From assembly GCA_017399905.1 (NCBI GenBank), contig JAFQAR010000069.1, positions 1 through 45,443 on the forward strand: a DNA stretch of 45,443 bases, written 5' to 3'. This stretch comes from Bacteroidales bacterium. GTDB taxonomy: Bacteria; Bacteroidota; Bacteroidia; Bacteroidales; UBA932. The notes beneath the pieces were generated by a model. It was not told the origin of the DNA, ran no database searches, and worked only from the letters and a program-made list of their open reading frames with translations. Shown piece by piece: positions 9,499-17,826 of the stretch (positions within the stretch are counted from its first letter, which is position 1; each line of letters starts with the position of its first letter). The translations under genes were made by a program, and so were the position numbers.

Positions 9499-9528
9499 AT
9501 TTCCTGACAATCCCGAAATGACGATTAT

Positions 9529-10440
9529 ATGATAACCAATCCGAACGTCAAGATCAACCTCGGTCTGTACATCCTTCGCAAGAGAGAGGACGGCTTTCAC
9601 GACCTCGAGACTCTTTTTGTCCCATATTTCGGGATAAGCGACACTCTGGAGATTGTTGTTGGAGATGATTACAGCCGCACTTCCGCAGCCTTGTTCGCAA
9701 AGTATGGGATGCAGGTGCCTGCTTCTCAGGGTTCCGTGAAGCCTGAAGGGATATTCGGGGTCGAAACAGAGGATTCCGATGCTCCTAAGATAGCTCAGGG
9801 CATATCCGAGGACGGCAAGCTGATGATTACCATTGCCAGGGAGGAAGGTGTGGACTGGGACCCTCTCAAGGACCTTACGGCAAAGGCCTATTACATTCTT
9901 GCGGAAGATTTCAATCTGCCGCCTGTAAAGATATTCCTTGAGAAGACATCACCTGTCGGTGCGGGTCTGGGTGGCGGTTCCGCCGATGCAGCCTTCGCAC
10001 TCAAGATGCTGAATGAGCTCTGCAGTCTCGGGCTCACGGAACAGCAGCTTGCGGGATATGCTTCGCGCCTTGGCAGCGACTGTGCGTTCTTCATCTATAA
10101 CCGTCCGATGATAGGAGAGGGTAGAGGGGAGATCCTTTCGGAGTATCCGCTTTCGCTCGATGATTATGACATCCAGGTCATCACTCCTGCCGGAATAGCC
10201 GTATCGACGAAAGATGCCTACGGCGGCATCAGACCGCGTATGCCTGAGGTTCCTCTCAGGGATGCGCTTGCAAGGCCCGTGAGTGAATGGGACGGAATCC
10301 TTGTCAATGATTTTGAAGAGACGGTCTTTGCGAAATATCCGGAACTTGCCGCAATCAAGAGGTCTCTGTACGACAGCGGAGCCGTGTATGCGAGCATGTC
10401 GGGTTCGGGGTCTGCCCTTTTCGCCATATATGGTAAGTAG
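9529..10440 (+). CDS. ispE: 4-diphosphocytidyl-2-C-methyl-D-erythritol kinase
   Basis: GHMP-family kinase of the MEP isoprenoid pathway, 303 aa; it phosphorylates CDP-methylerythritol. The start NPNVKINLGLYI carries the conserved substrate-contacting Lys. The ATP loop is SPVGAGLGGGSADAAF (about 141-156), GSDCAFF holds the catalytic Asp, and the third motif is SMSGSGSALFAIYG at the end. Residues about 50-95 form an insertion relative to E. coli IspE (283 aa), with an acidic low-similarity stretch. It lies 30 bases after sufD and is probably the last gene of the suf operon. IspG and IspH later in the pathway are Fe-S enzymes, which could explain the link; ispD is elsewhere in this window. Confidence 0.95.
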   Translation: MITNPNVKINLGLYILRKREDGFHDLETLFVPYFGISDTLEIVVGDDYSRTSAALFAKYGMQVPASQGSVKPEGIFGVETEDSDAPKIAQGISEDGKLMITIAREEGVDWDPLKDLTAKAYYILAEDFNLPPVKIFLEKTSPVGAGLGGGSADAAFALKMLNELCSLGLTEQQLAGYASRLGSDCAFFIYNRPMIGEGRGEILSEYPLSLDDYDIQVITPAGIAVSTKDAYGGIRPRMPEVPLRDALARPVSEWDGILVNDFEETVFAKYPELAAIKRSLYDSGAVYASMSGSGSALFAIYGK

Positions 10441-10505
10441 GAGGGGCTTTGTCGAATGATAGCGGGTATCTGTCGAAAAATATGACGGGCAACTGCCTTT
10501 CCTGA

Positions 10506-10513
10506 TATTTTTG
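10506..10513 (+). promoter_or_regulatory. -7 box of the OMP/two-component operon
   Basis: TATTTTTG, then C, sits 18 bases before ATG 10532. No TTG lies 19 bp upstream. It suggests separate transcription from ispE, which ends 65 bases before. Confidence 0.5.
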
Positions 10514-10531
10514 CAGATGTAAAGATGTTCA

Positions 10532-13003
10532 ATGATGAAAAGGATTGCATTTGTTTTATATCTGCTGCTGACAGCATGTGGACTGTCGGCCCAGACATCG
10601 ATTGTAAAAGGTTTTGTGCTGGACTCCCTTACGAGGCAAGGTGAGCCGGCTGCCGTAATCTCCTTCTTCCGATATGGCGAGACAGGGAAACCGGTGGCGT
10701 ATGCCGTTACATCTGAAGACGGCTCCTTTGAAAAGGAGATTTCCGGTAAGGGAAAGTATGAACTTCATTTCAGCAATGTGGGGCGCAGACCACGCATCAT
10801 CGTGTTTGATATGCAGGGCCAGGAAGTCCTTGAACTCGGTGATATCCTGGTGGAAGACGATGTACAGACTCTTAAGGCAGGGTCGGTCACGGCGCAGAAG
10901 ACGCTTGTGAAAATGGAGGTGGACAAGATTACCTATAAGGTGGAAGATGATGTGGACGCTAAGTCAAGCACAGTTCTGGATATGCTCAGGAAGGTGCCGA
11001 TGGTGTCGGTTGACGGGCAGGACAATATCACGGTAAACGGAAGTTCAGAATTTCAGGTCTATGTGGACGGAAAACCGAATCAGATGATTTCGAGCAATCC
11101 GGGACAGATACTGAAGATGATGCCGGCAAGTGCAGTGAAGGATATAGAGGTCATAACGAATCCCGGTGCCCGATATGATGCGGAAGGGGTTGGCGGTGTT
11201 CTAAATCTCATCACAGATACGTCTCAGACCGGAGGCAAGTCGGTTTCCGACGGTCATTATGCCAACATTACTCTCCAAGGTTCTACGAGAGGCTTCGGTG
11301 GAGGCCTGTATTACAGCATGCAGAAAGGCAGGTTCGCCATGAGCATGAATGCCAACGCATCCAATACATATATGAACGGGACGGTATCCGAGATGGAAAG
11401 GATCCAGAAGCATGAAAGCGGTGACTTTGTGACCAGGACTTCCGGAGAGGCAGATATAAGGATACCTTTCTATATGGGAAACGTCAATCTGAGCTATGAG
11501 GCTGACTCTCTCAATCTGATAACGGCCGGTATCGGATATTACGGTAACAATCTTTCGTATGTAAGTCCGTTCGAGACCACTTTCAGCAGCCCGTTCCTTC
11601 AGTATGCATACGACGGTTCTGTCATCACGGCTACGAAGACGAACAGCATTACGGCTAATGCGGACTATCAACATTCATGGAGAGGATGTCCCGACAGGTC
11701 TCTGGTCATATCATATATGTTTTCCGCTTCCCCTTCCGGAAGTGATGTCATCAACAGCTTCGATGAGGCTGCAGGTCTTTCAGACAGGAAGAAGGAAGGA
11801 TTGACCAATTCTCTCAGTCATATTGTCCAGGCAGATTTTTCAACTCCTTTCGGCGGCAATGCCGGCCATTCCATGAATGTGGGAGTGAAGTTCACTGCAC
11901 GGCACAACCTGTCGGATCAGAGCAATTTCATTTTTGACGGCACTGATTATATGTTTACTGAAGATGGAAGCATCGAGTATGATTTCTACAACAATATAGG
12001 TGCAGTGTATGCGGAATATGCAGGCAGATTCGGAAAGCTCGGCGTAAAGGCGGGGGCAAGGTACGAACATACATGGCAGAAGGTCGCATATCCGAAAGGA
12101 CATGGACAGGATTTCGGTCTCGATTATGGAAATCTTGTTCCGACTGCCAGCATGCAGTACAGCATCAGTCAGCAGCAGAACGTAGGCCTGTCGTACAATA
12201 TGCGCATAAGCCGTCCGGGCATCACATATCTTAATCCGTACATAGACGATGTTTCAGATCCTACGGCTAAGACATATGGTAATCCGGACCTTCTTGCAGA
12301 GACGGGACATACCATCAGTGCAGTGTACAACTACTTCAGCCCTAAATGGATCGTCAGTCTGACTCTCCGCCAGGGATTCACAGGCAAGGGAATATCTCAA
12401 TACAGCTTCTACGATGACATGCATGTATTGAATACGACTTACGGAAATGTTGTAAGCTCAAGTACGTCAGGTATTAATCTTTTCCTTACATGGAATCCGG
12501 GACAGAAGACAAGGGTAATCTTCAACGGAGGAGGCAGTTATACGGATATAAGGAGTCCGGCTCTTTCGCAAAGCAACAGCGGATGGACTTACAATGCCCT
12601 GCTGGGATTCCAGCAGACCCTGCCTTGGGATCTCAGGCTAAGCGCCAACGCCATTGCATCGGGACGTACCGTCACCCTTCAGGGATATTCGTCAGGCATG
12701 CTGTTGGGTACGCTCGGGCTTACGAAGAGCTTCATCGACGACAGGTTGAGCATAAGCATCAACGGACTTGCCAATCTTTCCGGAGGTCGCTTGATGAAAG
12801 TGGAATCCGTATCCCGGACAAAGGATTTCATCAGCCGTACTACTTCCGGCATGCCATTGAGGATGGTATCTCTGAATCTCAGCTTCTCATTCGGCAAACA
12901 GGATGGCCCAGGCATGAAGAAATCAAGAAAGACCATACAGGAGGAGGCTCAGCTCAATTCGAAATCCATGTCCGAGAGCCTTGGAACCATAATGCAGATG
13001 TGA
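10532..13003 (+). CDS. Outer membrane beta-barrel protein (TonB-receptor family)
   Basis: Outer membrane protein, 823 aa (822 if the second ATG at 10535 is used). Signal peptide MKRIAFVLYLLLTACGLSAQ. Residues about 22-110 form a carboxypeptidase-regulatory-like beta-sandwich (SIVKGFVLDSLTRQGEPAAV). Then comes a plug-like domain with STVLDMLRKVPMVSVDGQ, IMVYG-like FQVYVDGKPNQM, and IEVITNPGARYDAEGVGGVL. The rest (about 230-800) is an OMP_b-brl_3 type barrel with YSISQQQNVGLSYNMRISRP and YLNPYIDDVSDPTAKTYGNP. No clear TonB box is seen, and the tail after the last strand is a charged extension (KKSRKTIQEEAQ) rather than a terminal aromatic. The transported or bound ligand is unknown. The kinase gene starts 12 bases downstream, so the barrel is co-transcribed with a sensor pair. 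Confidence 0.88.
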   Translation: MMKRIAFVLYLLLTACGLSAQTSIVKGFVLDSLTRQGEPAAVISFFRYGETGKPVAYAVTSEDGSFEKEISGKGKYELHFSNVGRRPRIIVFDMQGQEVLELGDILVEDDVQTLKAGSVTAQKTLVKMEVDKITYKVEDDVDAKSSTVLDMLRKVPMVSVDGQDNITVNGSSEFQVYVDGKPNQMISSNPGQILKMMPASAVKDIEVITNPGARYDAEGVGGVLNLITDTSQTGGKSVSDGHYANITLQGSTRGFGGGLYYSMQKGRFAMSMNANASNTYMNGTVSEMERIQKHESGDFVTRTSGEADIRIPFYMGNVNLSYEADSLNLITAGIGYYGNNLSYVSPFETTFSSPFLQYAYDGSVITATKTNSITANADYQHSWRGCPDRSLVISYMFSASPSGSDVINSFDEAAGLSDRKKEGLTNSLSHIVQADFSTPFGGNAGHSMNVGVKFTARHNLSDQSNFIFDGTDYMFTEDGSIEYDFYNNIGAVYAEYAGRFGKLGVKAGARYEHTWQKVAYPKGHGQDFGLDYGNLVPTASMQYSISQQQNVGLSYNMRISRPGITYLNPYIDDVSDPTAKTYGNPDLLAETGHTISAVYNYFSPKWIVSLTLRQGFTGKGISQYSFYDDMHVLNTTYGNVVSSSTSGINLFLTWNPGQKTRVIFNGGGSYTDIRSPALSQSNSGWTYNALLGFQQTLPWDLRLSANAIASGRTVTLQGYSSGMLLGTLGLTKSFIDDRLSISINGLANLSGGRLMKVESVSRTKDFISRTTSGMPLRMVSLNLSFSFGKQDGPGMKKSRKTIQEEAQLNSKSMSESLGTIMQM

Positions 13004-13015
13004 TTGATTTGTGCC

Positions 13016-14077
13016 ATGACAAACCGTAAGATACATCTATACAATGTCGTGCAGGTTCTGATAGGTCTCTGCATATACCTGCTTTGTTGTTTCGCTTCCT
13101 TTCTTTTTGGTGGTGCGGATGTGGATTCCCTGTTGCCGATTGCCTTTCTTGTCGCGAAAGCGGTACTGTTTCCTATCTCTGTGTATCTTCTGAATTTCTG
13201 TGTATTCATTCCCCGTTTTCTGTTCAGTGGCAGGGAGGTGCAGTTCTTTCTCGTGAACATTTGCATGATAGCTGCCGCCATGTTTTTTCCGGCTCTCAAT
13301 CTGGCCAGTCCGGAATTGGGCGGCATGGATATGGACCAGGGTGGAATGTCTTCCGGCAAGTTTGTGATGGCGACTGTCATCGTAAGCTTGATTCTGTACA
13401 TCTGCATGATTGCTCTGGCTGTCGGCATGAGATACGTGGTAAGATGGAATAATGAAAAGGAGAAGCTGGAAGAAGAACACCGTCGCAACACGGAGGCGGA
13501 ACTCGACTGGCTCAAGAGCCAGTTGAATCCTCACTTTCTTTTCAATACACTGAATAACATATCGTCAATGATACAGATTGATGCTGAAAAGGCTCAGGAC
13601 AGCATAGGCCAGCTCAGCGAGCTTCTGAGATATGCTCTCTATGAAAGCAACATGCGGAAGGTAAAGATTGTCGATGAGATCGGGTTCATGAGCAATTACA
13701 TCGACCTCATGTCTCTGAGATGCAATGAAAAGACAAGGATCAAGGTCCGTTTTGACCGTTTTGACCCAGCCTTGATGATTTCTCCTCTGATCTTCGTTTC
13801 GTTGATAGAAAACGCATTCAAGCATGGGGCATCAGCGCACAAGGAGTCCTTCATAGAAATAGATATGGGGATGGATGGCGAAGACCTCGTGTTTTCTTGT
13901 GCGAATACCATCATGGAACGTCCTGTAGTGGACCGGGTCGGGTCCGGCATCGGAGTAGAGAATATGAAGCGGCGCCTTGAACTGCTTTATCCGGAAAACT
14001 ACTCTTACCGGCAGTATGTCGAAAACGGTGCGTATGTCGTGATTGTAAGGATTGCAAATGCAGTGTGTCATGTATAG
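13016..14077 (+). CDS. LytS-type sensor histidine kinase
   Basis: Membrane histidine kinase of the His_kinase (LytS/YehU) family, 353 aa. Four hydrophobic segments lie in the first 140 residues, a short coiled coil in about 143-163, then the phosphoacceptor motif LKSQLNPHFLFNTLNNISS with His173. The N box is SLIENAFKHG and the G box GSGIGVENMKRRLELLYP. There is no PAS, GAF or large periplasmic sensor domain, so the signal is probably sensed in the membrane. The start is ATG 13016; a TTG at 13004 is directly after the barrel-protein stop and is less likely. Its last 8 bases overlap the regulator gene. Confidence 0.93.
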   Translation: MTNRKIHLYNVVQVLIGLCIYLLCCFASFLFGGADVDSLLPIAFLVAKAVLFPISVYLLNFCVFIPRFLFSGREVQFFLVNICMIAAAMFFPALNLASPELGGMDMDQGGMSSGKFVMATVIVSLILYICMIALAVGMRYVVRWNNEKEKLEEEHRRNTEAELDWLKSQLNPHFLFNTLNNISSMIQIDAEKAQDSIGQLSELLRYALYESNMRKVKIVDEIGFMSNYIDLMSLRCNEKTRIKVRFDRFDPALMISPLIFVSLIENAFKHGASAHKESFIEIDMGMDGEDLVFSCANTIMERPVVDRVGSGIGVENMKRRLELLYPENYSYRQYVENGAYVVIVRIANAVCHV

Positions 14078-14798
14078 GTTGAAATGTATGATAGTAGATG
14101 ATGAGCCTCTGGCTGTAGAGATGCTCGTCAATTATGCCGGAAGGATTCCTTCACTGGAGCTTGTGGGTTCATTCACCGACCCCGTGCTGGCATTGTCGGA
14201 AATCCGTACCATAAGGCCAGATCTTGTTTTTATGGACATCCAGATGCCGGACATCAACGGGCTGGAACTTTCCGGGATGCTTCCCGAAGGCGTCAAGGTC
14301 ATCTTTACCACTGCTTTCAAGGAGTACGCGTTGGACAGTTATGAAGTGGAAGCCGTGGACTATCTGCTTAAGCCGATAAGATTCCGGAAGTTTCTTGAGG
14401 CCGTGTCCAAGGCCGAAAGACGTATTGCTCCGGGGCATGCTTCCGGTAATGAAGCAAATGAAAGGAGGTCTGTCTTTGTCAAGGTAGAGGGAAACCTCAA
14501 GAATATAGATCTCGACAATATTCTCTATGTCTCGGGTATGAAGGATTATGTGATGATTTTCCTTGAATCTGAAAATGAGCCTGTGATAACCCATATCACC
14601 ATGAAAGCCATGGAAGATATACTTCCTTCCGATATGTTCATGCGTGTCCATCGTTCGCATATTGTTGCCTTGAGCAAGATTACAGCTGTCGATTCGTATG
14701 GTGACATTATTCTTGGTAAGGTTTCTGTGCCGGTTTCCGAGACATATCGTAAAAATATCGATACTTATATCCGGAAGAATCTTCTGTTGGATAGATAA
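14070..14798 (+). CDS. LytTR-family response regulator
   Basis: Response regulator, 242 aa from ATG 14070. The receiver has the acidic pair in MIVDDEP, phosphoacceptor Asp56 in DLVFMDIQMPD, the T in FTTAFKEY and the Lys in DYLLKP. The C-terminal LytTR DNA-binding domain spans about 135-240 (VEGNLKNIDLDNILYVSGMK, MRVHRSHIVALSKI). It is the partner of the kinase it overlaps. The likely target is the upstream outer-membrane protein operon, as in other Bacteroidota barrel/LytS/LytTR clusters; that is inferred from position. A terminator follows. Confidence 0.93.
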   Translation: MYRLKCMIVDDEPLAVEMLVNYAGRIPSLELVGSFTDPVLALSEIRTIRPDLVFMDIQMPDINGLELSGMLPEGVKVIFTTAFKEYALDSYEVEAVDYLLKPIRFRKFLEAVSKAERRIAPGHASGNEANERRSVFVKVEGNLKNIDLDNILYVSGMKDYVMIFLESENEPVITHITMKAMEDILPSDMFMRVHRSHIVALSKITAVDSYGDIILGKVSVPVSETYRKNIDTYIRKNLLLDR

Positions 14799-14842
14799 GA
14801 AAAAGAAAAAATCATAAGAAAAGGAAAAATGTGACGAAATGG

Positions 14843-14873
14843 CCGGTTTCTGTGACGGACGGAAGCCGGTTTT
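14843..14873 (+). terminator. Terminator after the LytTR regulator
   Basis: CCGGTTTCT (14843-14851) pairs with GGAAGCCGG (14861-14869), 9 bp with two G-U pairs, followed by TTTT and another T-run a few bases later. It separates the two-component operon from the lipoprotein gene. Confidence 0.6.
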
Positions 14874-14907
14874 CTGTTGTTTTTATCTTCCTTTGACAAA
14901 AAAAGTC

Positions 14908-16113
14908 ATGAGGACAGGAAGATTGCTGGCGCTAGCCGCCGTAGCGGTGGCTGCGCTTTCGTGCGGATTGGAAGAGGTGGGCGAAGGCTCTCATTCCAAT
15001 CCTGAAGGAATATGGACCGGGCAGCTTCCAGGGCCTCCGGGGGCTGAACATTGCTTTGTGACAGTGCTGGAATATCCCGAAGGCTATGACTGGAGAGCGG
15101 ATCCGGAGCCGGAAGAAGGCAGATGTTCGCTGGCCGTCTATGCGGACTGCATACCTGTAAAGAAGATACCGGCCGGAAAAGGAACTGAAATTCCTCTCGA
15201 CCCGGAGAGGCACAGGTTGATTTCCGGTCATGTGTATACTGATTTCTCTGACGGAAAGACGACGGTAATACGTTATGACGGCAAGGAGCTTCTGCGTTGG
15301 GAGGGAGAAGAACTTGTCACGGACATGATCGTTTCCGGAGATTCTCTGCATACTCTCAGTGTTCCCGTTGATGGAGAAGGATTCCGCTACCGCGTCAACG
15401 GACGGCCAGTCATACAGCGGGATGCCGGCCGTTGTTTCGGCCATATGCGGTCTTTCCGTGATACGGTGGCCTTCTGCTTCTGCCAGCCTTCCCGTTCCTC
15501 GTCTGCGCTGTCGGAGGATTTCTACGTCTCGGCAAACGGAAAGGTCTCGAAGGTGAACCTGCCGTCTTCTGTCGTGAAGGTCTGGGACATGATGGTGCAT
15601 GAGGGGGAGACCTGCATCATCGTCTCGGAAAACGGTGTCCTGAAAGGACCGATGATGCTTCAGGACAGCCGGAAATGGCAGATAAACTACATGCTTTATA
15701 CCGATGTCGCTTCATGCCGATTCACGGATACGGAGGCACTCTGTGCGGAGGTGGTCTGCATCCATCAGGATAAAAGGGTGACAGGTCTCCTTTGCAAGGC
15801 GGAGATGAGCTGGACGCTCTGCGAGGTAGGACGAACCCTTTCCGCGTATCAGGTCAATGATGCCGGATATTATTATGTCTCGAACAGTATGGCAGACAGT
15901 CACAACGGAAAGATCTTCCGGAACCATATGATGTACGGAATCCCCGGTGACTATGCCGTGATGGGAATCAACCCTGTAGCTGTGAAGGACGGTGACATGT
16001 ACATCGGCTTCTCATCCCGCACAGGAGGCTTTCCTGCTGTATGGAAGAACGGCTCGCTGACTTCCCTCAAGGTCAACGGCTACATCGCCCGTGTCTCATA
16101 CGGAAAGTATTGA
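14908..16113 (+). CDS. Lipoprotein of unknown function
   Basis: Predicted lipoprotein, 401 aa. The start at ATG 14908 gives MRTGRLLALAAVAVAALSC, a signal peptide with lipobox ALSC at residues 16-19; codons upstream in frame overlap the terminator and are rejected. The mature part is rich in beta-prone segments with repeated short modules such as VSGDSLHTLSV, VNGRPVIQRD, VSANGKVSKVN and VWKNGSLTSLKVNGYIARV. These recur every 40-50 residues and suggest a beta-propeller. I do not recognise a family with confidence. It stands alone between the two-component operon and the converging rodA; surface or periplasmic location is expected. Confidence 0.75.
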   Translation: MRTGRLLALAAVAVAALSCGLEEVGEGSHSNPEGIWTGQLPGPPGAEHCFVTVLEYPEGYDWRADPEPEEGRCSLAVYADCIPVKKIPAGKGTEIPLDPERHRLISGHVYTDFSDGKTTVIRYDGKELLRWEGEELVTDMIVSGDSLHTLSVPVDGEGFRYRVNGRPVIQRDAGRCFGHMRSFRDTVAFCFCQPSRSSSALSEDFYVSANGKVSKVNLPSSVVKVWDMMVHEGETCIIVSENGVLKGPMMLQDSRKWQINYMLYTDVASCRFTDTEALCAEVVCIHQDKRVTGLLCKAEMSWTLCEVGRTLSAYQVNDAGYYYVSNSMADSHNGKIFRNHMMYGIPGDYAVMGINPVAVKDGDMYIGFSSRTGGFPAVWKNGSLTSLKVNGYIARVSYGKY

Positions 16114-16116
16114 AGG

Positions 16117-16186
16117 CTACATGAGCACAAAGTGCTAGCAGAGGCTGCTGATTTATCGGACTGTCATCTAACCAATTGACCTGTAG
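16117..16186. other. Cloverleaf-like structured intergenic sequence
   Basis: Within 70 nt, CTACA (16117-16121) can pair with TGTAG (16182-16186) and encloses three hairpins: AGCAC-AAA-GTGCT (16124-16136), AGCAG-AGG-CTGCT (16137-16149), and GTCA/TGAC (16163-16166 with 16177-16180) around a 10-nt loop. On the minus strand that loop reads ATTGGTTAGA, like a tRNA D-loop. No anticodon stem or T-loop consensus is present, so it is not a tRNA. The same strand has about 40 codons open without a start. It could be a dispersed repeat, a decayed element or a small RNA. Confidence 0.35.
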
Positions 16187-16286
16187 TTGCTTATGTACTA
16201 ACGAGCCGAAGATTTCCCCGACCCGTCCTTTTCATGAGTTGGTGATTTTGAGTGAAAATGTACTTCGGGTGGCGGAGGAAACCAGA

Positions 16287-17825
16287 TTAGAAGTATTTCC
16301 TCTCGTTGCGGTTGAGGGCGATGAAGATGAAGAGGAGGGCGGTGAAGGCCCAGAGGGATGATCCTCCGTAGCTGACGAAAGGCAGAGGGATGCCGATGAC
16401 AGGCATGATGCCGATGGTCATTCCGATGTTGATGAAAAGGTGCATGAAGATGCAGCAGGCGACACAGTATCCGTATATGCGGGTGAAGTTCTCCCTGCTT
16501 CTTTCAGCGTTCTTGATGATCCTCCAGATGAGGAATACATAAAGCAGTATGACTGCAGCCGATCCTACGAATCCCCATTCCTCGCCCACTGTGCAGAATA
16601 TGAAGTCGGTGCTCTGCTCCGGAACGAAGCCGTATGTGGTCTGGGTTCCGTTGAGGTATCCTTTTCCGAACAGGCCGCCGGAGCCTATGGCGATCATGGA
16701 CTGGTTCACGTTATAACCCACTCCTGCAGGGTCTTCCTTCATTCCGAGAAGAACCTCGATACGCTTTCTCTGGTGGTCCTGAAGCACGTCATTGAAGAGG
16801 AAGTCCACTGAGAATATGAGCGCGACACCGGCTATGAAAGAGAGGAGGGAGAGCTGGGTGAACATGTTCCTTTCCCTGAAGGCATGGAATGTGACGAACG
16901 GAAGTGCAATGCCGCAGAATCCCAGCAGAATGTACAGCGGCTTTATCTTCGATATCCACGGCAGCTCCGCGACGCCTTCGGCTGAAGCGGCAGCTTCGGC
17001 AGCATCGACGCCTTCTGCAGCAGCCTCGGCTGAAGCCGGCATCATTCCGGCCGCTATGCTCTCGAGGATCGATGGTACGAAGGCCATCAGCACAATAAGA
17101 GGAACGCAGATTATGAGCCACCATCTGAAACGGCCGGAATACAGGCATATGCACAGGGATGTGATGCCTGCAAGTACCAGGGCCGCGACGAATGGAGAGG
17201 CTGTAAGCGTCAGGATGAACAGGAGTATGGCCATTCCGGCTATGAATATCAACCATCCTGAAAGCCCTTCCCTGTAGAGCATGAATATGAATCCGACATA
17301 TACGAGGGCGGAACCTGTCTCGCTCTGACCGACTATTATGAGCATCGGCACTATGATGATCAGGGCTGTGACTATGAAGTCCTTCATTCTTCCTATCCTG
17401 TAGCCGAGCTGGCTCATCACCGCCGCCAGCATGAGCGAGGTGGATATCTTGGATATCTCGGCCGGCTGGAAGCGGACGGGGCCGAAGGCGAACCATGACC
17501 TCGATCCCTTGACCTCGATGCCCAGGAAGATTACGGCTACAAGCAAGACTATGACTCCCAGATAGATAGGCAGTGCGGCTCCTTCATATATCCGCGGTGG
17601 AATCACGAACAGGATGAGTCCGGCTATGCCCATTGCCGTCATCATCCAGACGAACTGCTTTCCGCTGCGGCTTGCGAAATCGAAGATCGATCCCGGTTCT
17701 GATGCATGTACCGAGGCGTAGATGTTCGCCCAGCCTATCAGAATAAGCAGCAGCCAGCATATCACCAGACTCCAGTCGATGGTCTTGGCGATGCTTCTTC
17801 CTCTATGTCCTCCTGCGTCTCTCAT
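16287..17825 (-). CDS. rodA: Peptidoglycan glycosyltransferase RodA
   Basis: SEDS-family glycan polymerase of the elongasome, 512 aa, about ten transmembrane segments. SEDS features are EVKGSRSWFAFGPVRFQPAEISK, GQSETGSALVYVG, the extracytoplasmic loop GLFGKGYLNGTQT with FVPEQSTDFIF, and the C-terminal GIPLPFVSYGGSSL. Residues about 259-289 are an Ala/Glu-rich low-complexity insertion (MPASAEAAAEGVDAAEAAAS and onward) with internal repetition, in a loop between membrane segments. It makes the protein longer than E. coli RodA (370 aa). Its start is one base after the mrdA stop, so it is the last gene of the mreB operon and works with PBP2. Confidence 0.95.
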   Translation of the reverse strand: MRDAGGHRGRSIAKTIDWSLVICWLLLILIGWANIYASVHASEPGSIFDFASRSGKQFVWMMTAMGIAGLILFVIPPRIYEGAALPIYLGVIVLLVAVIFLGIEVKGSRSWFAFGPVRFQPAEISKISTSLMLAAVMSQLGYRIGRMKDFIVTALIIIVPMLIIVGQSETGSALVYVGFIFMLYREGLSGWLIFIAGMAILLFILTLTASPFVAALVLAGITSLCICLYSGRFRWWLIICVPLIVLMAFVPSILESIAAGMMPASAEAAAEGVDAAEAAASAEGVAELPWISKIKPLYILLGFCGIALPFVTFHAFRERNMFTQLSLLSFIAGVALIFSVDFLFNDVLQDHQRKRIEVLLGMKEDPAGVGYNVNQSMIAIGSGGLFGKGYLNGTQTTYGFVPEQSTDFIFCTVGEEWGFVGSAAVILLYVFLIWRIIKNAERSRENFTRIYGYCVACCIFMHLFINIGMTIGIMPVIGIPLPFVSYGGSSLWAFTALLFIFIALNRNERKYF

Positions 17826-17826
17826 C

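Noticed and set aside
16163-16180. tRNA gene suggested by a D-arm-like hairpin on the minus strand
   Set aside because: No anticodon stem, no GTTCGAATC-type T-loop and no acceptor stem of 7 bp; kept only as a structured sequence.
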